Of a stretch of 64,000 nt of DNA, positions 48,321-61,800 are shown in pieces (position 1 is the stretch's first letter; every line of letters begins with the position of its first letter). Under the pieces are notes generated by a model. The model searched no databases and was not told the DNA's origin. It worked only from the letters and a program-made list of their open reading frames with translations. The DNA comes from Tyto alba. Lineage: Eukaryota > Chordata > Aves > Strigiformes > Tytonidae. The translations under genes were made by a program, and so were the position numbers. Where the stretch lies: contig NW_024881301.1 of NCBI RefSeq assembly GCF_018691265.1, forward strand, positions 13,948,752-14,012,751, given 5' to 3'.

Positions 48321-50760
48321 TGAGCACAGCTGCACTTCTGATATCGGATCCTTTTGCTTAAAGACATTTTCTTGCCCAGTTTTGATTGTAATGATGTTAT
48401 AGTAGGGGGATGTCCGCTGATGTGAACTAACATTTTTCCCATTTGGGAATGCTTGTAGGCCTTAGTCATAAAACAAGTATTTGGTGTTCACAGGCTCTTA
48501 ACACAGCAAAAGGATGGGTGGCTAATGTCAGAGTTTGGCAAAAGAAGGGAGGGCAGATTTTTTGCCCCAGCAACTCAAAATGTAGTATCCTATATACTCA
48601 AAATAAGTATACTTGGAAACTTACACACTTCATAAACAGTGGAATATTTCTTGCACTGATCAAAACATAGTTTGGTTGGTTTTTTTCATGGCTGTCTACT
48701 TGCCTTCTGAACAGACTGGGCTGTAAGGTGGGGGGCGGGAGGGAGGGCTCCTTTTGGGTTTTAATCCTTAACAGTGCTGGTATTATTACCCAACTGGCAT
48801 TGAGGTACAAAAGGGTAAAGTGGACTTATTTACTCCTGCTAAAAATGGAACTGCATGATATACAACTGAATCCTGGTTCAGTGACTGGCTACACTCATGA
48901 AGTCTAATTGGAAAAAGTACAACTACTAAGCAGAACCTTAAGATTTAGCCTTACTTCCCTTCAAACAAGTAAAACCATTTAATTATAACTCTTGATATTT
49001 TTCTTCAAATCTACAGAAAATTCAGGTTAGTGTAGTTCAAACTAGTTGAAGAACCTGATATATTTCTTTAATGGGTCTGATGTCTAGTTCTACCTGAAGT
49101 ATTGAATCATTTGCCATAGTTTTATGAATATGGCTTACAAGTAACCTGCTGAAGCTTCCTTTGGGGGTTAAACCATCGCTTCTGTAGTTTTTATTGTTCA
49201 GTTACAAGATGACACTACATCCCAAGTTGTGCTTGAGGTACATGTAAGAAATGCTGGATTTTGATGCCCCTGTGTTCAGGAGAGAGGAGCAGGACATTGT
49301 CTAGTCTTGTGTAACGTACATATGCTCTAAACTGGATATTTGCTGGTTTACAGTTTCCCAAAACAAGCTGTATTAAAGGGCAAAGTTTTTAATCCTTAGG
49401 TAGAATTGTCCATAATGTTTTCCACACTTCAGTGAACTGCTAGTATGACCAGCTTCCAGCAAGCTTTTTCTCAACAGCATAGAAAACTGGAAAAGGAGCA
49501 GTGTTAGGCATCTTGTGTCAAAATACAAAATCCCATTGCTGGAGGGAAAAAGCCCAGCTTTGTTTGATCATAGATGTGGCTTTTGAGGTTTTCATTTGCT
49601 TACTCATGAAGTTATATTCTTGGTTAAGATTGAAAGCTGTTAAGGAGACAGCAGATACTGGTAGATGCATCTAACCTGACAGCAGGTGCCAGCTAGGAAG
49701 AGAAGCTCTGGTGACAGAATGAAAAAGTGGGGCAGGGGAAGAAAGCAGTGGAAGCAAAAGGGAAGAGACCAGTGTGACCCCCACAGTGCTTGCCATGCAT
49801 CTCCTGAGACAGGAATCCATTAACTATGTGCATCAACTGCTCTGATCAGTTGGAGGAAAATTTAATCTGCTAGAAGAGGATCAGGTGGACTGAAAAGACC
49901 AAGCATTTTGGTTGGTGGGACCTATTCTGACCTGTCAGCTGGGTCTGTTCACTTCACATGTCACTAATATGTGGGAAATTGCTTACACTTTTATCTGCAA
50001 ATTTCACCTTCACGTCCATATTTTTACCTTCACTTTATGGAAGTGATTTATCCAGCTGGAGCTGCACCTTTCAAATCACTGTTGTCATGAAAAGCAGCCT
50101 AAATCTAGGTGTTAAATGGACTGATGGATACAAGTTCAGTAGATCTTCACCTGCCTCTTCAGTAATGGTATTACAAATAAGTAGATAGCTAAGAAAAACC
50201 TTGGGTTTTTTTCCCAATTTCTACTGAGTGTTTGCTGGAGGAGGGGGTAGGGCACACTGTTCCAGGCAAGGGGAGGGCTGGTTCTTTCCTAATTTCTCAC
50301 AGGGAAGAATGCCTGTAGGTCAGGTTTCCTTCAGAATAAAACAATAAACTACTCTGTGAGTAATGAGAAAGAACTTATATTAAAATGGAAGTTTTATACT
50401 TCATCCGTAGCATTTTTGACACCACCCATCCCCCCCACAATGATTGTTGCCATGGTAACTGTTGGCCAATGTCCTTCTATCCCTATCAAGGAATTGCATT
50501 TAACTGATGCAGTGCAAAGACTTTATCATTAATTCTTTCAGCTTTTAAGGAACATTTATTCTATTAAAGCAAGCACATCTCTTGAAAACAAACTCTGTGT
50601 AATATTCCTAAAAGTGTTTATGTTGCTAATAGTGAGAGCACCAACAGTGTAAGAAAAAAAAAAAAAAACAAAACAAAACCAAACCAAACCAAACCAACAA
50701 CTTTCATAGTTCAATATTGCTTTGTGTGAATTGCATCTTCAACATCTGTAATAAACGCTT
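48321..50760 (+). other. CIDEA: CIDEA 3' UTR and downstream candidates
   Basis: No other gene is seen here. AATAAA hexamers occur at 50335-50340 and 50750-50755, and either could end the transcript. The true 3' end cannot be decided from sequence alone. The tract also holds a (CAAAA/CCAAA)n repeat. Confidence 0.35.
50654..50696 (+). repeat. (A)n then (CAAAA/CCAAA)n simple repeat
   Basis: A 15-base A run is followed by CAAAACAAAAC and CCAAACCAAACC units, giving a strand-asymmetric C/A tract. Confidence 0.9.
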
Positions 50761-53150
50761 TTGCAAGTCTCAATCCTGCAGATCTCAAATTCCAGCCTTC
50801 TATAGCCAAAGGCAATTGTTATAGAACTAACACTCTATAGTTCCGATGGCACTGAGAACCTACTGTGCTTCAAAATGATCAGGATGAATTTGCAGTGTTT
50901 TTAAGCAGCTGCTACTTTGACAGCTTAAAATTTGAGCTGCTGAAGGTCATGTGGGGTGCAAAGTCTCCATCTCAGAGCATGTCCATGTAATTCAAAATGC
51001 AAAGTAACTAATATTTGATATTTTCTCAAAATGGAAGAACTGTCTTGGAAGTTGTGTCTGAAATTGTTTCACTGCTTCTGAATCTGGATTTTGCCACAGG
51101 CTTAGTATTTGGGAGATGATATTTGCTACTGTACCAACTTATTTCCAGAGATTTGTTTTGGCTTTATGTCAAACTGGAGGATTTTGTCATTCTCCAAGTT
51201 GAAACCAGTTTGATTTTTTAAATTTTTTTTTTTTACAGACTGCTTAGGAGGCATAGCTTTTATTTCAGCTGTATGTGTTATACAACAAAGAACAACTTCA
51301 GCATTATCTGCCTTTCAGAAAATTTCATACACAAGTGGTGTATAGTACCTAGTAAGAGAAAAACTAAAAGCACAGGCTCTTAACTGCAGGTATTTAGAGA
51401 AGCAGCTAGCTTTTCTACTTGACATTTTTAGCTTTAATTTTCTTTCCATAAACTCAGTTAATCTGCAGTTGTTACTGTTGCAGTCAAGGCTGGTATCAGT
51501 GTTGTGTCCAAGGTGTGAAACTTGTTTACTGCCTTCTTGCTTGCACTGGCCGTTTTTGCCTGTTGCTTTGCATCACTTGCTAACAATGTAGCAAGTCATA
51601 CTCTCTAGTTACCAAAAAAGGAATTTTTTTGGAAGTACTCGATCTTGTTGACTCAGGCACTGTTCATGTTCTGCAGGCAAAACAAAGTTGCTCTCTTCAT
51701 GACTAGAATGAAAAATCTAGTCTCTCCTTTGTGTGTATAATTTATCATTACTCCATTTCCTTCCTTTCATAAACCCATGAAGTTGTTGCTTTCTTACACC
51801 TTCCTATTATTTCAGGAAAAAAGGATTACAAGATCATCTGTCCAGCGGAAGAGAAAAAGACAGAGTCTAAATTCCTTAGACCATTTGGAATATGCTCTAG
51901 GAAATATCCTGAATCCCTTCCCTACAAAGAAGGGAAGGGAGGGGTAAAGAAAGGAAAACAGGAATTTGAGCTAGAAGATTTTCAGATTTACAGTGAGTAG
52001 AGACATAGGTGTTAACAATTTAGGAAATGTTGGTAATTCTGAATAGTAACTGTGAAGTTAACTACATATGATCATTTGTAACTGACTAGAATAAGAACTC
52101 AAAATCATTTCATCATGCTTCCTTCTGAGATAGCACTTGAGCTAAAGGCACAAGCTTCTTTAATTAAAAACAAAAAAAGTTTAAAGACAAAGTATATTTT
52201 TGACTTGGTGCCTCAAGTTTTACTGGATGTGTTAATGTGATTAACATAACATTTCATTTATGTATTAGTAAGTATCCTTGTGGAGTTTCAAGTTTCTCAC
52301 TGCTTTCTCTACCTTGCCTTGTCGTATATGCAGTTAAGAAATTTATAAACATGAGGATTGTTATTTTGCTAAGGGAAGAGGTAGCATTTTACCACTTCAC
52401 AATTTTCAAGCTTGGTAGTTTAACTTGCTGTGAAAATTGAGATGGATGAGAATTGTGCGTCGGTGATGGCAGTTTTTTCTGATGTGTGGTGCCAATTATA
52501 AGGAACACTGTCCATGAATAAATAAAACCAAATAGTGGCTTTGGATGTCATCTCTATTAATTTCCAGAGTAACTTATTCCTGAGATAATAATGAATGTTA
52601 ATGGATCTGTGGTCTGGCACTGGCAGTTTCCAAATGCTGGACTGCAGCAGTGAAGTAACTGGATACTATTATGTGGCTTTGAACTCTTAACTCTTTACTG
52701 CTGACTCACTTTCTGGTCTCAGAGAAACTGTGCAAACTGTGGTTCCTTTCATACAAAAGGAATGCTTTTCACCATCTTTTACCAAAGCTGTAAAAGACTA
52801 CAGAGTACAGAGGATAGCTTTGACAATCTCCAGTTTTCACTAAATACTGTAAGGATCAAGGATCTCCTTTTATAATGCCTCATGAAAACTCCCTGCAATC
52901 ATGTACCTACAGATACAGTAGCGCTCATTTGATTGCAGGGAAATATGAATTCAGTTTAGCAAAATATTAGATTTTTCTAGTTCAGGTTTAACTTAGCCTT
53001 CAGGAAAAATAGCATGCAAATGTGGTCAGTATTACTTATATGTAATAAGTACATCCTGTACTCAGCTTAAGGGAGTTTTGCAGAGCTTGATGATAGAGCA
53101 GTTCCCGTCCTGGGGGAGAACCAAGGTCTGTCTTCTTGCTATGGAAAAGC
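50760..53150. other. Intergenic, no gene seen
   Basis: AT-rich sequence with a T run at about 51225-51235. None of the short ORFs is recognisable. Confidence 0.55.
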
Positions 53151-53159
53151 ACCAAATAC

Positions 53160-54188
53160 TACTGGGTTAGTGGCAAGGTGGTGGCAGTGGGGGGTGGAGG
53201 GGGTTGCTGTGAGGGTGACATCTGAGTAGAGACCAGGGGCTGTCTCTGCCTTGTACAGAGCTACTTCCAGCTGGCTCCAAAGTCAACTCACCATTGCCCA
53301 AAGCTGAGCGCTTCAGCCAAGTTGGTGATGCCTCTGGAAACATAATTTAAAAAGGGTAAAAAATGCTGTGCAGCAGCTGAGAGAGAGGACTGAGGGAAAT
53401 GTGAAACAGTCCTGCAGACACCAATGTCAGGAAAGGAGGAGGGGGAGGAGGTGCTCCGGGTGCTGGAGCAGAGCTGCCCCTGCAGCCCATGGTGAGGAAG
53501 TCGTGCCCCTGTACCCATGAAGAACCACAGTGGAGCAGATATGCCCACTACAGCCCCTGGATGACCCCATGCCACAGCAGGTAGACGTGCCCTGAAGGAA
53601 GATGCAGCCTCTGGGGAGTCTGTGCATGAGCAGATTCCTGGCAAAAGAGGAGCCCACACAGGAGCCGGATTTCTGGCAGGACCAGTGACCTGTGGGGGAC
53701 CCACACTGGAGCAGTCGGGTCCTGAAGGACTGTACCCCACGGAAAGGATCCACACTGGGAAGCAGTTCCTGAAGGACTGTATCCTGTGGGATGACCCACA
53801 CTGGAGCAGAGGAAAAGTGTGAGAAGGAAGGAGCAGCAGAGAAGAACTGGTGTGGACTGACCATGACTCCCACTTCCCTTCCCCACTTGGGGCCAGGGAG
53901 AGTAGATAGAGTTGGTGATGAAGGAAGGAAGTTGAGTTTGAAAAGGGGATGGAGGGAAGGTGGTTTTAGTTTTGTTTTTTTTTTCTCACCATCCTACTCT
54001 ATTTTTAATTGACAATAAATTAAATTAATCTTCCCTGGGTTGAGTCTGTTTTGCTGGTGTCAGTAACTGGGGAGTGATCTCCCTGTCTCTGTCTCAACCC
54101 ACAGCTTTTTCATCTTTTCTCCCCATGTCCTGTTGAGAGAGACTGGCTTGGTGGGCACCTGGCAGCCAGCCAAGGTTAACCTACCACA
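53160..54188 (+). mobile_element. Avian LTR-type interspersed repeat, plus strand
   Basis: A G-rich body carries internal TGGAGCAG/CTGTACCCC subrepeats of about 40-45 bases between 53640 and 53815 (GACCCACACTGGAGCAG recurs). It is followed by GACAATAAATTAAATTAATC, with a polyadenylation hexamer at 54014-54019, and a terminus ending ACCTACCACA at 54188. The order matches a very common bird LTR-type repeat, probably ERVL-related. It is probably a solo LTR; the 5' limit is approximate. The long minus-strand ORFs across it are not genes. Confidence 0.7.
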
Positions 54189-55852
54189 ATCATGGAATAC
54201 TAAAAGTAAAAATCGAAAACCAAGCTTTCTTTGCTATAGGTGACCAGTAAAATTGGAAACAAATCTTTCAGAGTGTTTTCTGAATGGCTTTTCACAGCTG
54301 TTTTTGCAGAGACAAATCCAGTCATACACAGGATGGTTAATAATTTCAGTTGTCATGATACAAACTATTAACTAACTTCAATCTCAAGTATGGTATTTGT
54401 AAGGTCACCCATCAGTCTGAATCATTCATAGTAGGCTCCACTCCTCATGTGTTCTTGGTTAGGAATATTTATTAATATTATCACTTGAAAGAGAACATTG
54501 AAATAATACTGTTAGCTGTTTTATAAAACAGCTAATGAAATGGAACACTAGAAATACAGTATGTTTAAATAGACTCCAGAATCAGAATAATGAATTCTAT
54601 GCAGTTCTAACATGGAAAGTTGATTGATCATCAGTTTTCTAAAAAGTCTGCTTTAATAATTAGCATACATTATGTATAGGTTAGGTTTGGGTTTTTTTAA
54701 AGTAATGTAACTATTGTCACAGGTTGATTGTGATTCTGTTCTGTGTTTAAAAAAAAAAAAAACAAACTTAGATCCTCAGACAACTACTGTGTTTAAGAAA
54801 ACAGTAGCTTAATAATGTGGATAGTCAGTCTATTATAGACCCAGAGAAATATCGGACATCTAAGAAGCTCTAAAAAGTCAGGTATAATTATTTCTGACAC
54901 ATTTTGTAATTACACTGTGAAGTCTATAATCCTTTATGTTAGAAGCTCTTCTAATTATAAAGCATTTTCCCTTGCACAGGTATGTGACTTGTTTTGTTGC
55001 TGCTCTTAATAAGTAGTGTTTTCAAATGCTCTTCCCCCATCTCAAAAATCATGAAAGAATAAGCAAGAATACGATAAATTATCTTTTTTAAGTATAAGGT
55101 CTACTGATTCATTATTGAGCTAGTAAAACTGAAGTCTGCTGTACTCCCTGTTTTATTCCTGAAAAGCTGAAGTACAAATGGCGTCATTACAGTGATTCCT
55201 GTGCCAAACATGCTTAATTTAGTTGTTCTCCCAGCAGCAGCTTTCCTGATTTCTTGCTCATTTAGAAAAGCTAGAAAAGCTGTTTTTGTTACCTAGAAAA
55301 GCTGCCTAGAACAGTTGCAGAATACTGTTCTAATCTGCACTCAACTCCCTGAGTGATCATGCTTTCCAAATAAAAGTCATTATCTTCCAGAATAACTGAG
55401 GTATTTTCAGAGACAATTGATTATTCAAAAATAAACCCTTTTTATCTGAAATCAGAAATTTCTAAATAGTTGCTGCAAATAGCTAGTTATTCCGGTCTCC
55501 CAGAAAGACCATTTCATCTTTGGATGGAATGATCAAGCTGGTTTTCCTCATCATTATAAGCATTTTTTTCAAAATACACTAAGATCAGAATTTCATCTAG
55601 CTGAGAAAAGTACAGCCGTTAATAGTTCAATCTCTGTGACCACTGAATTCAGTAAAGAATTCTCTCAATTCATACTAGTCTTATCTGGCCCTGACATGGC
55701 ACTGTGTTCAGTTTTCACAAGAGTTGTGATCAGTGAAAACAAAGCAGGTTTTGTCACTGGCAGCATCAGCAACTACTAAAGGCAGCAGTAACCTAATGGA
55801 TAAATCACTTTTGTTTCCATGCCTTCTACCTCTCCAAAGGGTTGGGATTTAG

Positions 55853-55947
55853 GTTTTGGGTTTTTGTTTTTTTTTTTTGTTTGTTTGTTTGTTTGGGGTT
55901 TTTTTGTTGTTGTTTGGTTTTGGTGTGTGTTTGTTTTTTTGGTTTTA
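55853..55947 (+). repeat. G/T-rich (TTTG)n simple repeat
   Basis: Stretches of T interrupted by repeated GTTTGTTTG units and GTTGTTG. The apparent hydrophobic ORFs across it are low-complexity artefacts. Confidence 0.85.
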
Positions 55948-57652
55948 TTTCCCCATAAAATTCCTACTGCTACATTCTGGTTTTCACTTGGAAGCTCTCA
56001 GCACTTTTTGCACTGCTCCAGTTTTCTTTCATCTAAACTTTTCTCTGTGTCTGATGTCATTACCTAATGTCACCAGCTTCAAGCACTCGGTTCCATCTGC
56101 TATTTTTCTGTCACTTGCTCTGGTGACCCCTTCACACATGTGACCTGTTATGTTGGTCCTCTTGAGGCCTTCCGTCACCTTTTCCAGGCTCCCTTTGGTC
56201 ACATTCAAACCAAAAATACTTAATGACTGAGGAAAGGGGGTGGGGGGAGTGAGGAAATGTAAATTTTTAAAAAAGACGTTTATATCTGTCTTGCTCTATC
56301 TGTAGTTCATCTTAAGTCTTTTCATACAGAAATGGTCAGCCTCCTTGTTTATACAGCATTTTTAGTATAACTGCCTTCCATATTAACCAAGATGCTGTCC
56401 TGAGATAAAAAGCTTTTGACTGCTTAGAGCTGAGCCCTATTCCTGACAGATCATACAGGCCCCATGTAATATAAAGTCCCTATTCAGTACAGAGACGGGA
56501 CACCACAATGAAATCATTTTACACAACAGAGATGTATCTCTCTGCAAATCTTCCATGCGCAGGCAACAACTGCGTCTCCACACCCTTCCCGCAAAGCGAT
56601 GGCATTTGACTGTGTAGTCAACATATATTGTAACCCCATATCCCCCCGTGTTCTGGTACACTGTTTAACAAACGGACTGTGAAACGGATTATTCACCGTG
56701 GGCAGGCAGTGGGTTGAGTCCTGGCCATGGGCCAGACTGACCTCTTACATTCTTAGCATTCATAAGCCTTTAAATCATTAATATGGTAATGCTGCTAATA
56801 GGCTCCACTCCAAGGCGTACACCCTCAGTCTCACTGCTGCAGAGTGGTTTTCTAAGAGAAAAATTATTGGTTCTCTGTGTGTAAATGTTGTCTTCCTCTC
56901 CTAATTCCCCATCGGTAGCTCTCTGAGTACCCTGCTCAGAGGGGGATGCTTCAGCTGCTTTTGTGCATTCAGTACCAGACCACATTCCTTCAGCGCCTGT
57001 ACCCACCTGCCCTTGACAGTGCTGTGGACTGAGCTGATAAAAATAAGCCAGGCTTTGTCCAGTCATAGCTTCTGCTGTGCTGTTTGTCCTGGGGCTGATG
57101 GACTTGCGAGGAATGGTGCTCCTCTCTTTACAAATGTAATCTGAGAGAATCATTTGTGAAGCAGGCTAGAAGCAGTATGCTGATTTGGTTTGGACATGGG
57201 TGACAGATGAGCAGGATCTGTGCTGGTGAGGGAAGGGTGGCAGCCAGGAGCCACTCACCACCGGAGACAAAGGGTAAGGAAGAAAACTGTGACTCACCTG
57301 CGAAAGCCAAGACCTGACCGGTGCAATCTGTAATTGATTTTAGCTGCAAAACTACTCTTATAAAATAATTGCTTCTTACGGTGAGATGAATCACTTTTAC
57401 TTGGAAAGATACACATTTCACCTCCAATACATGCTTTGCTTAGTAAGTGTTAAATAACTGACAGTCTAGACAGGACTCCAACCCTTTGTCTTAGAGGTCT
57501 ATTGCTTTTTTTTTTTTTTTTTTCTCAGAGAATAAAACCATGAAACAACGACACAGGTGCTCTTCTGCTTTAGCAACAAAAGATAAGAGAGTCTAGATCA
57601 GATCCAGTGGTTGCGCTTGGACCTGGTCAGCTTAATTCTAATTGATCTGGGG

Positions 57653-57674
57653 AAAAAAAAAAAAAAAAAAAAAA
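57653..57674 (+). repeat. Poly-A tract
   Basis: Uninterrupted A run of about 22 bases. Confidence 0.85.
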
Positions 57675-58335
57675 GTAATGAACTGGTGAATTTTTTTGAT
57701 TTCATAAAAATTTTCAGAGTATTCAAAACCACTCTCAGTTGGACTGAATTTCCGAAGTATTTTGTTATACTGATTTGAATAAAACAATACCTGATGAAAT
57801 TTAATATCCATAACTGCGTAACACGGGACAAAACAACTCTGTGTCTGCAGTGAAGGGATCTAATTTAGCTGTCATCACTCTCAAAAGAAATCTCGGAGGT
57901 AGTGTGGACAGTTCGATGAAAAAAAAAGCTCATCAGCAGTCAAGAGGACAAACACAGTGTTAAAACTTTTTAGAAAATAAAGATCAGAGCAAGAAGCATC
58001 TTATACCACTGCATAAATCAGTGGCTGTGATTTGAATATTGTCACTCCCATTTCACAGAGGCTGCAGTAGAGCTAGTACACATAGAGAAGGGTAATAAGA
58101 AAGGACCATTGCAGAAGTGCAACATCCTCCTTAAACACAGGGAGACAAATTAGGCTGATACTTTCAGCTCAGAAAATGTTGGACAGATAGGGAAAGAAAG
58201 AACAAAACAAATAATAAAACCTTCACTTTACAGCTGCAGGGGTCATTAGGAACTGTTAGTTACTGTTTCTCAGAATAGAAGAATTATGGGGCACCAAGCT
58301 GTTATAGGTAGATTAAGGCTAATCACATCCAAATA

Positions 58336-58748
58336 TGGATTAATGAATCTTTATTAAGGTAAAAGAGCAAATGCAGCGCTGGGGTGGCCGAGGAGTCCCA
58401 GCTCCGTCCAGGCTCACCAAATTGTTTAAGTTTCAAACCCCCTTTTATCCACCCAGCTGCCGTTTCAACACCTTCGGCACACCTCCTGGCTTCTTCTACA
58501 ATCTTATCTTCTTTCTTCAGTCCTGTGGTCACATACACCTTGTCCTTCAAGTCTGGGCCAATTTGCAGCTCCTTTGTCTTTATGGCTCAGTGGTTTCAGC
58601 TCCTCTCTTATCTCAAGGATAAGGGATACCAGAGGTGGCCCATTCTGTTCTTTCTCAACCCGTTGCAAAGGAGTTACCACCCTTTGATATGGATCATCTG
58701 GTGAGCATCCCAAGAGGAGGGCTGTTGGGTTGGTGTTTCCTCAGATCA
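58336..58748 (-). mobile_element. Retroviral-type LTR (ERV1/gamma-like), minus strand
   Basis: Read on the minus strand it begins TGATCTGAGG at 58748, directly after a polypurine tract. It carries a GGATAAAAGG TATA-like box at about 58445, then GAGCCTGG and CCAGCGCTGC, and an AATAAA signal at 58350-58355 just before the end. TATA box, then about 90 bases, then polyadenylation signal is the U3-R-U5 order of an LTR. A 413-bp TG...CA span is proposed; the terminal inverted repeat is imperfect and the U5 end uncertain. The 75-codon ORF inside it is not a gene. Confidence 0.75.
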
Positions 58749-58840
58749 ATTCCCCCCTTTTCCCAGTAGTAAAGTCTTTTACTTTTCTTAAAATTTGGAT
58801 CATTGTACTAATAATAGCTTTAGCCTAAGAAGTAACTGTT
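58749..58840 (-). mobile_element. Polypurine tract and 3' internal remnant of the same ERV
   Basis: On the minus strand, GGGAAAAGGGGGGAAT immediately precedes the LTR, as a retroviral polypurine tract does. A short open stretch before it reads into the LTR and stops there, as an env C-terminus would. It has an in-frame stop close upstream. How far the internal part extends past 58840 cannot be judged. Confidence 0.5.
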
Positions 58841-61800
58841 TAATTACTTTTAGCGAAAGCAAAATTCTTCTATTACTTATCACAAACCTAAGGCATCAGC
58901 TTTACAACAGAAAAAAGTGTTTCTTCACAGAATGGAATTCAGCTGTGCATGGCAGGCAATGCCATAGGAGACTGTGGACGCTGAAAGCATAACTAGGTTA
59001 AAAAAGTAATTACTTAACTTAATAGATGCTTCAAAAGGACTATTAAATATGATAGCCCAGATTTGTTTTTTGGTTCAACAAAGCTTTAATCACTGATTGC
59101 CAGGATGTAGAAGGGCATTTTGGAGGAAGCACTACCATACTCTTTCCCCAGCACCCATCACTGGCTGCAGTCAGAGATGTAATTCTAGATTAGATGGATC
59201 TTCTATCTAATCAAGACCAGCTGCTGTCAGTGTAGTCATCCAGTCAGAACACACTTTCTCTCCTGGTAGTCTTCAGCATGACTTCTGGTTAATAGACCAT
59301 TTTGTCCTTGTTCTGATGCCTCCCATGCTCAAAACAACAGGACTCTACTGATAAGCTCTGCATTATATTGGTGTCTATTCAGAGCTGAGTAAACTCCAAA
59401 AGCAAGTCAGCAATATCTCAGATTCATCGTTCTCTTACAGCTGTACAACTCACTCACTGTGTGATCCAGATAATGGAGAGTGCACATTCCAGCTAAAATT
59501 TGTTTTCACTCTGTCCTTCGAACAGCTCAGCTCCCCAAAACCTCTGATGTGCAGAGAGGCTGGAGAGTTGAATGTAGATAAATTCTTGCCTTACTTTTGT
59601 ATTCCCATACTCTTGTTTGTAGCTGTAAGAAAACACTAACCTGGATATTTTACTGACTCTATTGAACACACAGTCCAGCCCATTCTCTGGCTCTGTTTGT
59701 TTATGTAGCTAAGTGACCTATTAGAATGGAAGTTAAAAACATAGCCACACCAAACATGCATTCTGCCTGACAAAACAGGCAGGTACATGCCTCCCTCTTC
59801 TCCAGCTGCTACAGCTGTTACATAAAAATCACTATGACCAACTCTGCAAAAAGTCCTGGATGAGTTATTGTTAGCACTGAAGCTAAAGACAGGGAGAAAC
59901 AAAGGGCTGAAAGAAAATACTTGTTTCTAAAGGACAGAAATTGTGTTACAAATAAAAAGAAAATAAGTGCTGTAAAGTGCAAAGGCGACAGAACTCAAAC
60001 ACATTAATATTTAGGGTTGGAGTTATAGTGTTTTTCCATTCATCTTGTCAAACAGTGAGAAAAGTGTGTGAAAATGCAGCTAGAAACTCCTTTTGACAAG
60101 ATGGTGGTATTCCTCCAGTGTTGCTTCACAGTTTCTCAGACATTTCATCCATAAACATATTTACCTCTGACCAGAAGTAGTGACCTCTGCTTTAACATTA
60201 AAAAGTTCAGATCACATCTTGTGGGCTAAAACACAAACACCAGCATTATCTCCACTTACAGCTACGGTTATAAAGCAGACAGGTAAGCAGCATTAAAACA
60301 AACCCCTGAGTACTATGTTTGAACATAGGTGGCAACTAGTGACACCACAGCCTCCAAACCAACCAGCTTAACAGAGGGGGGAACAAAGCAAGAAAATATT
60401 TGAGGACCATATGAAATCTAGTGGCTTTTCTAAGCAAAATAAAAGCTGCAAAACACCTGTGGGAAATGCATATGCTGGCATTAGCCTCATTAGACTGTAC
60501 ACTTCTGTGTGTGTGCCTTGCTGTCTCCTTTCCCCTTTTAAAAGGTTTGGCCATGTTGTTGGGTTCTTGAGCTGTTTCTAGACTCTTCTGCAGCTGCAAT
60601 AACTCTGGAACTCAGGTGCCTCTTGCAGATTTTGTCACAAGAGGTTGACAGGTTTAAAAGAAGGTAGTGGTGGAGATACATGGGCACATGCACAGAGCAT
60701 GACTTCCCATGCTTTGTTACCTCAGGAAGCCAGGCAAAAATCTGCAAAGACAAACCATTTAAAGATTTTTTTTTCCCTTTTTTTTAACTTTCATGAAAAA
60801 CTTTCAGACTAAAGAAGAGAGAAAGGGACAATACTGGCCCTGGGACCTTCCTCCTAAAGGTGACTGCCGGGTTAGTAGCATTTACTAGCCTGCTACAAGC
60901 TGTCAGAATGAATCCACCATGTAGATTATATTTATTTCTTTGTTAGTTAATGTAAGGGCTAATGAGATTTATAACACTGGATAGGCCCTTGTTGATATCC
61001 TTATGTATTAAAATACAGCATATTTATCATTCTGAAAAAGAAAATAGTAGCTATTATTTTAACTGTTCTCCTGTGACATGAATTTCTCTCTAGTCCTTAA
61101 AAACTCCAGTAAATAGAAATAGTCCTAGCAACAGCCCTGATATAAACACAAATGTGTTTCCTGAAAAGCAGGAAGCAGCTTAACAATCATATCATATGAC
61201 TAGCTAAATACAGAAGAACTTTGCTGGGGTTTTTCCAGGGCATTAAAGCACATTTCCATGTGACTTTGTGGGAGATGACTGTTGCTTGGGTCGCTATTAA
61301 TGGAAAATCCATTTACTCTGTAACATGGGCACCTTACAAGTCCTGCCTTGTGAAATTCATCACCTTGTAGGTATCCATTTCTATTTTAGACTTTGCGAAA
61401 GCAATAAGTATGTGAGAAAGGCTGAAGAGAAGAACACTGGGGGCTCTGCAAACCCACATAGCCTCATCAGTTTGTCTTGACCATGACCATATACAGCTTT
61501 TTCAAGGCAGCTGCATCTCACACAGGAACACTATGAGTATTTCAACTGCTGTTACTCTCTGATACCACTGCTAAGATTGACATCCAAAATCCTTGTCAGT
61601 GTTGACTAACAGGAATAAAGAACCACATGAGCTCTGCCCATCACATTAGAGCACCAAAGTTTTGTCCAGTGGAAATTAACTGTTCCAGGCTTTTACCAGC
61701 TAGAAACGTCAGACTAATCCAGACTTGGCCTAGCAGTCAGATCTTCCTTAATCCACATCCTGTCTATCATGAAAGGTCATGCCACGCCCTAAAATACAAA

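Larger units (their letters stand above)
54189..58335. other. Intergenic, no gene seen
   Basis: Contains simple sequence only: an A run at about 54749-54762, a G/T-rich (TTTG)n tract at 55853-55947, a T run at about 57508-57523 and an A run at about 57653-57674. No conserved exon. Confidence 0.55.

Noticed and set aside
53288..53886. Three overlapping minus-strand ORFs of 112-155 codons
   Set aside because: They lie wholly within the LTR-type repeat and reflect its internal subrepeats read on the opposite strand.
55819..56143. Hydrophobic ORFs suggesting membrane proteins
   Set aside because: The hydrophobic stretch is the translation of a T/G simple repeat.
58323..58713. Minus-strand ORFs of 69-75 codons as small genes
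   Set aside because: They are contained in the retroviral LTR, which is regulatory and not coding.
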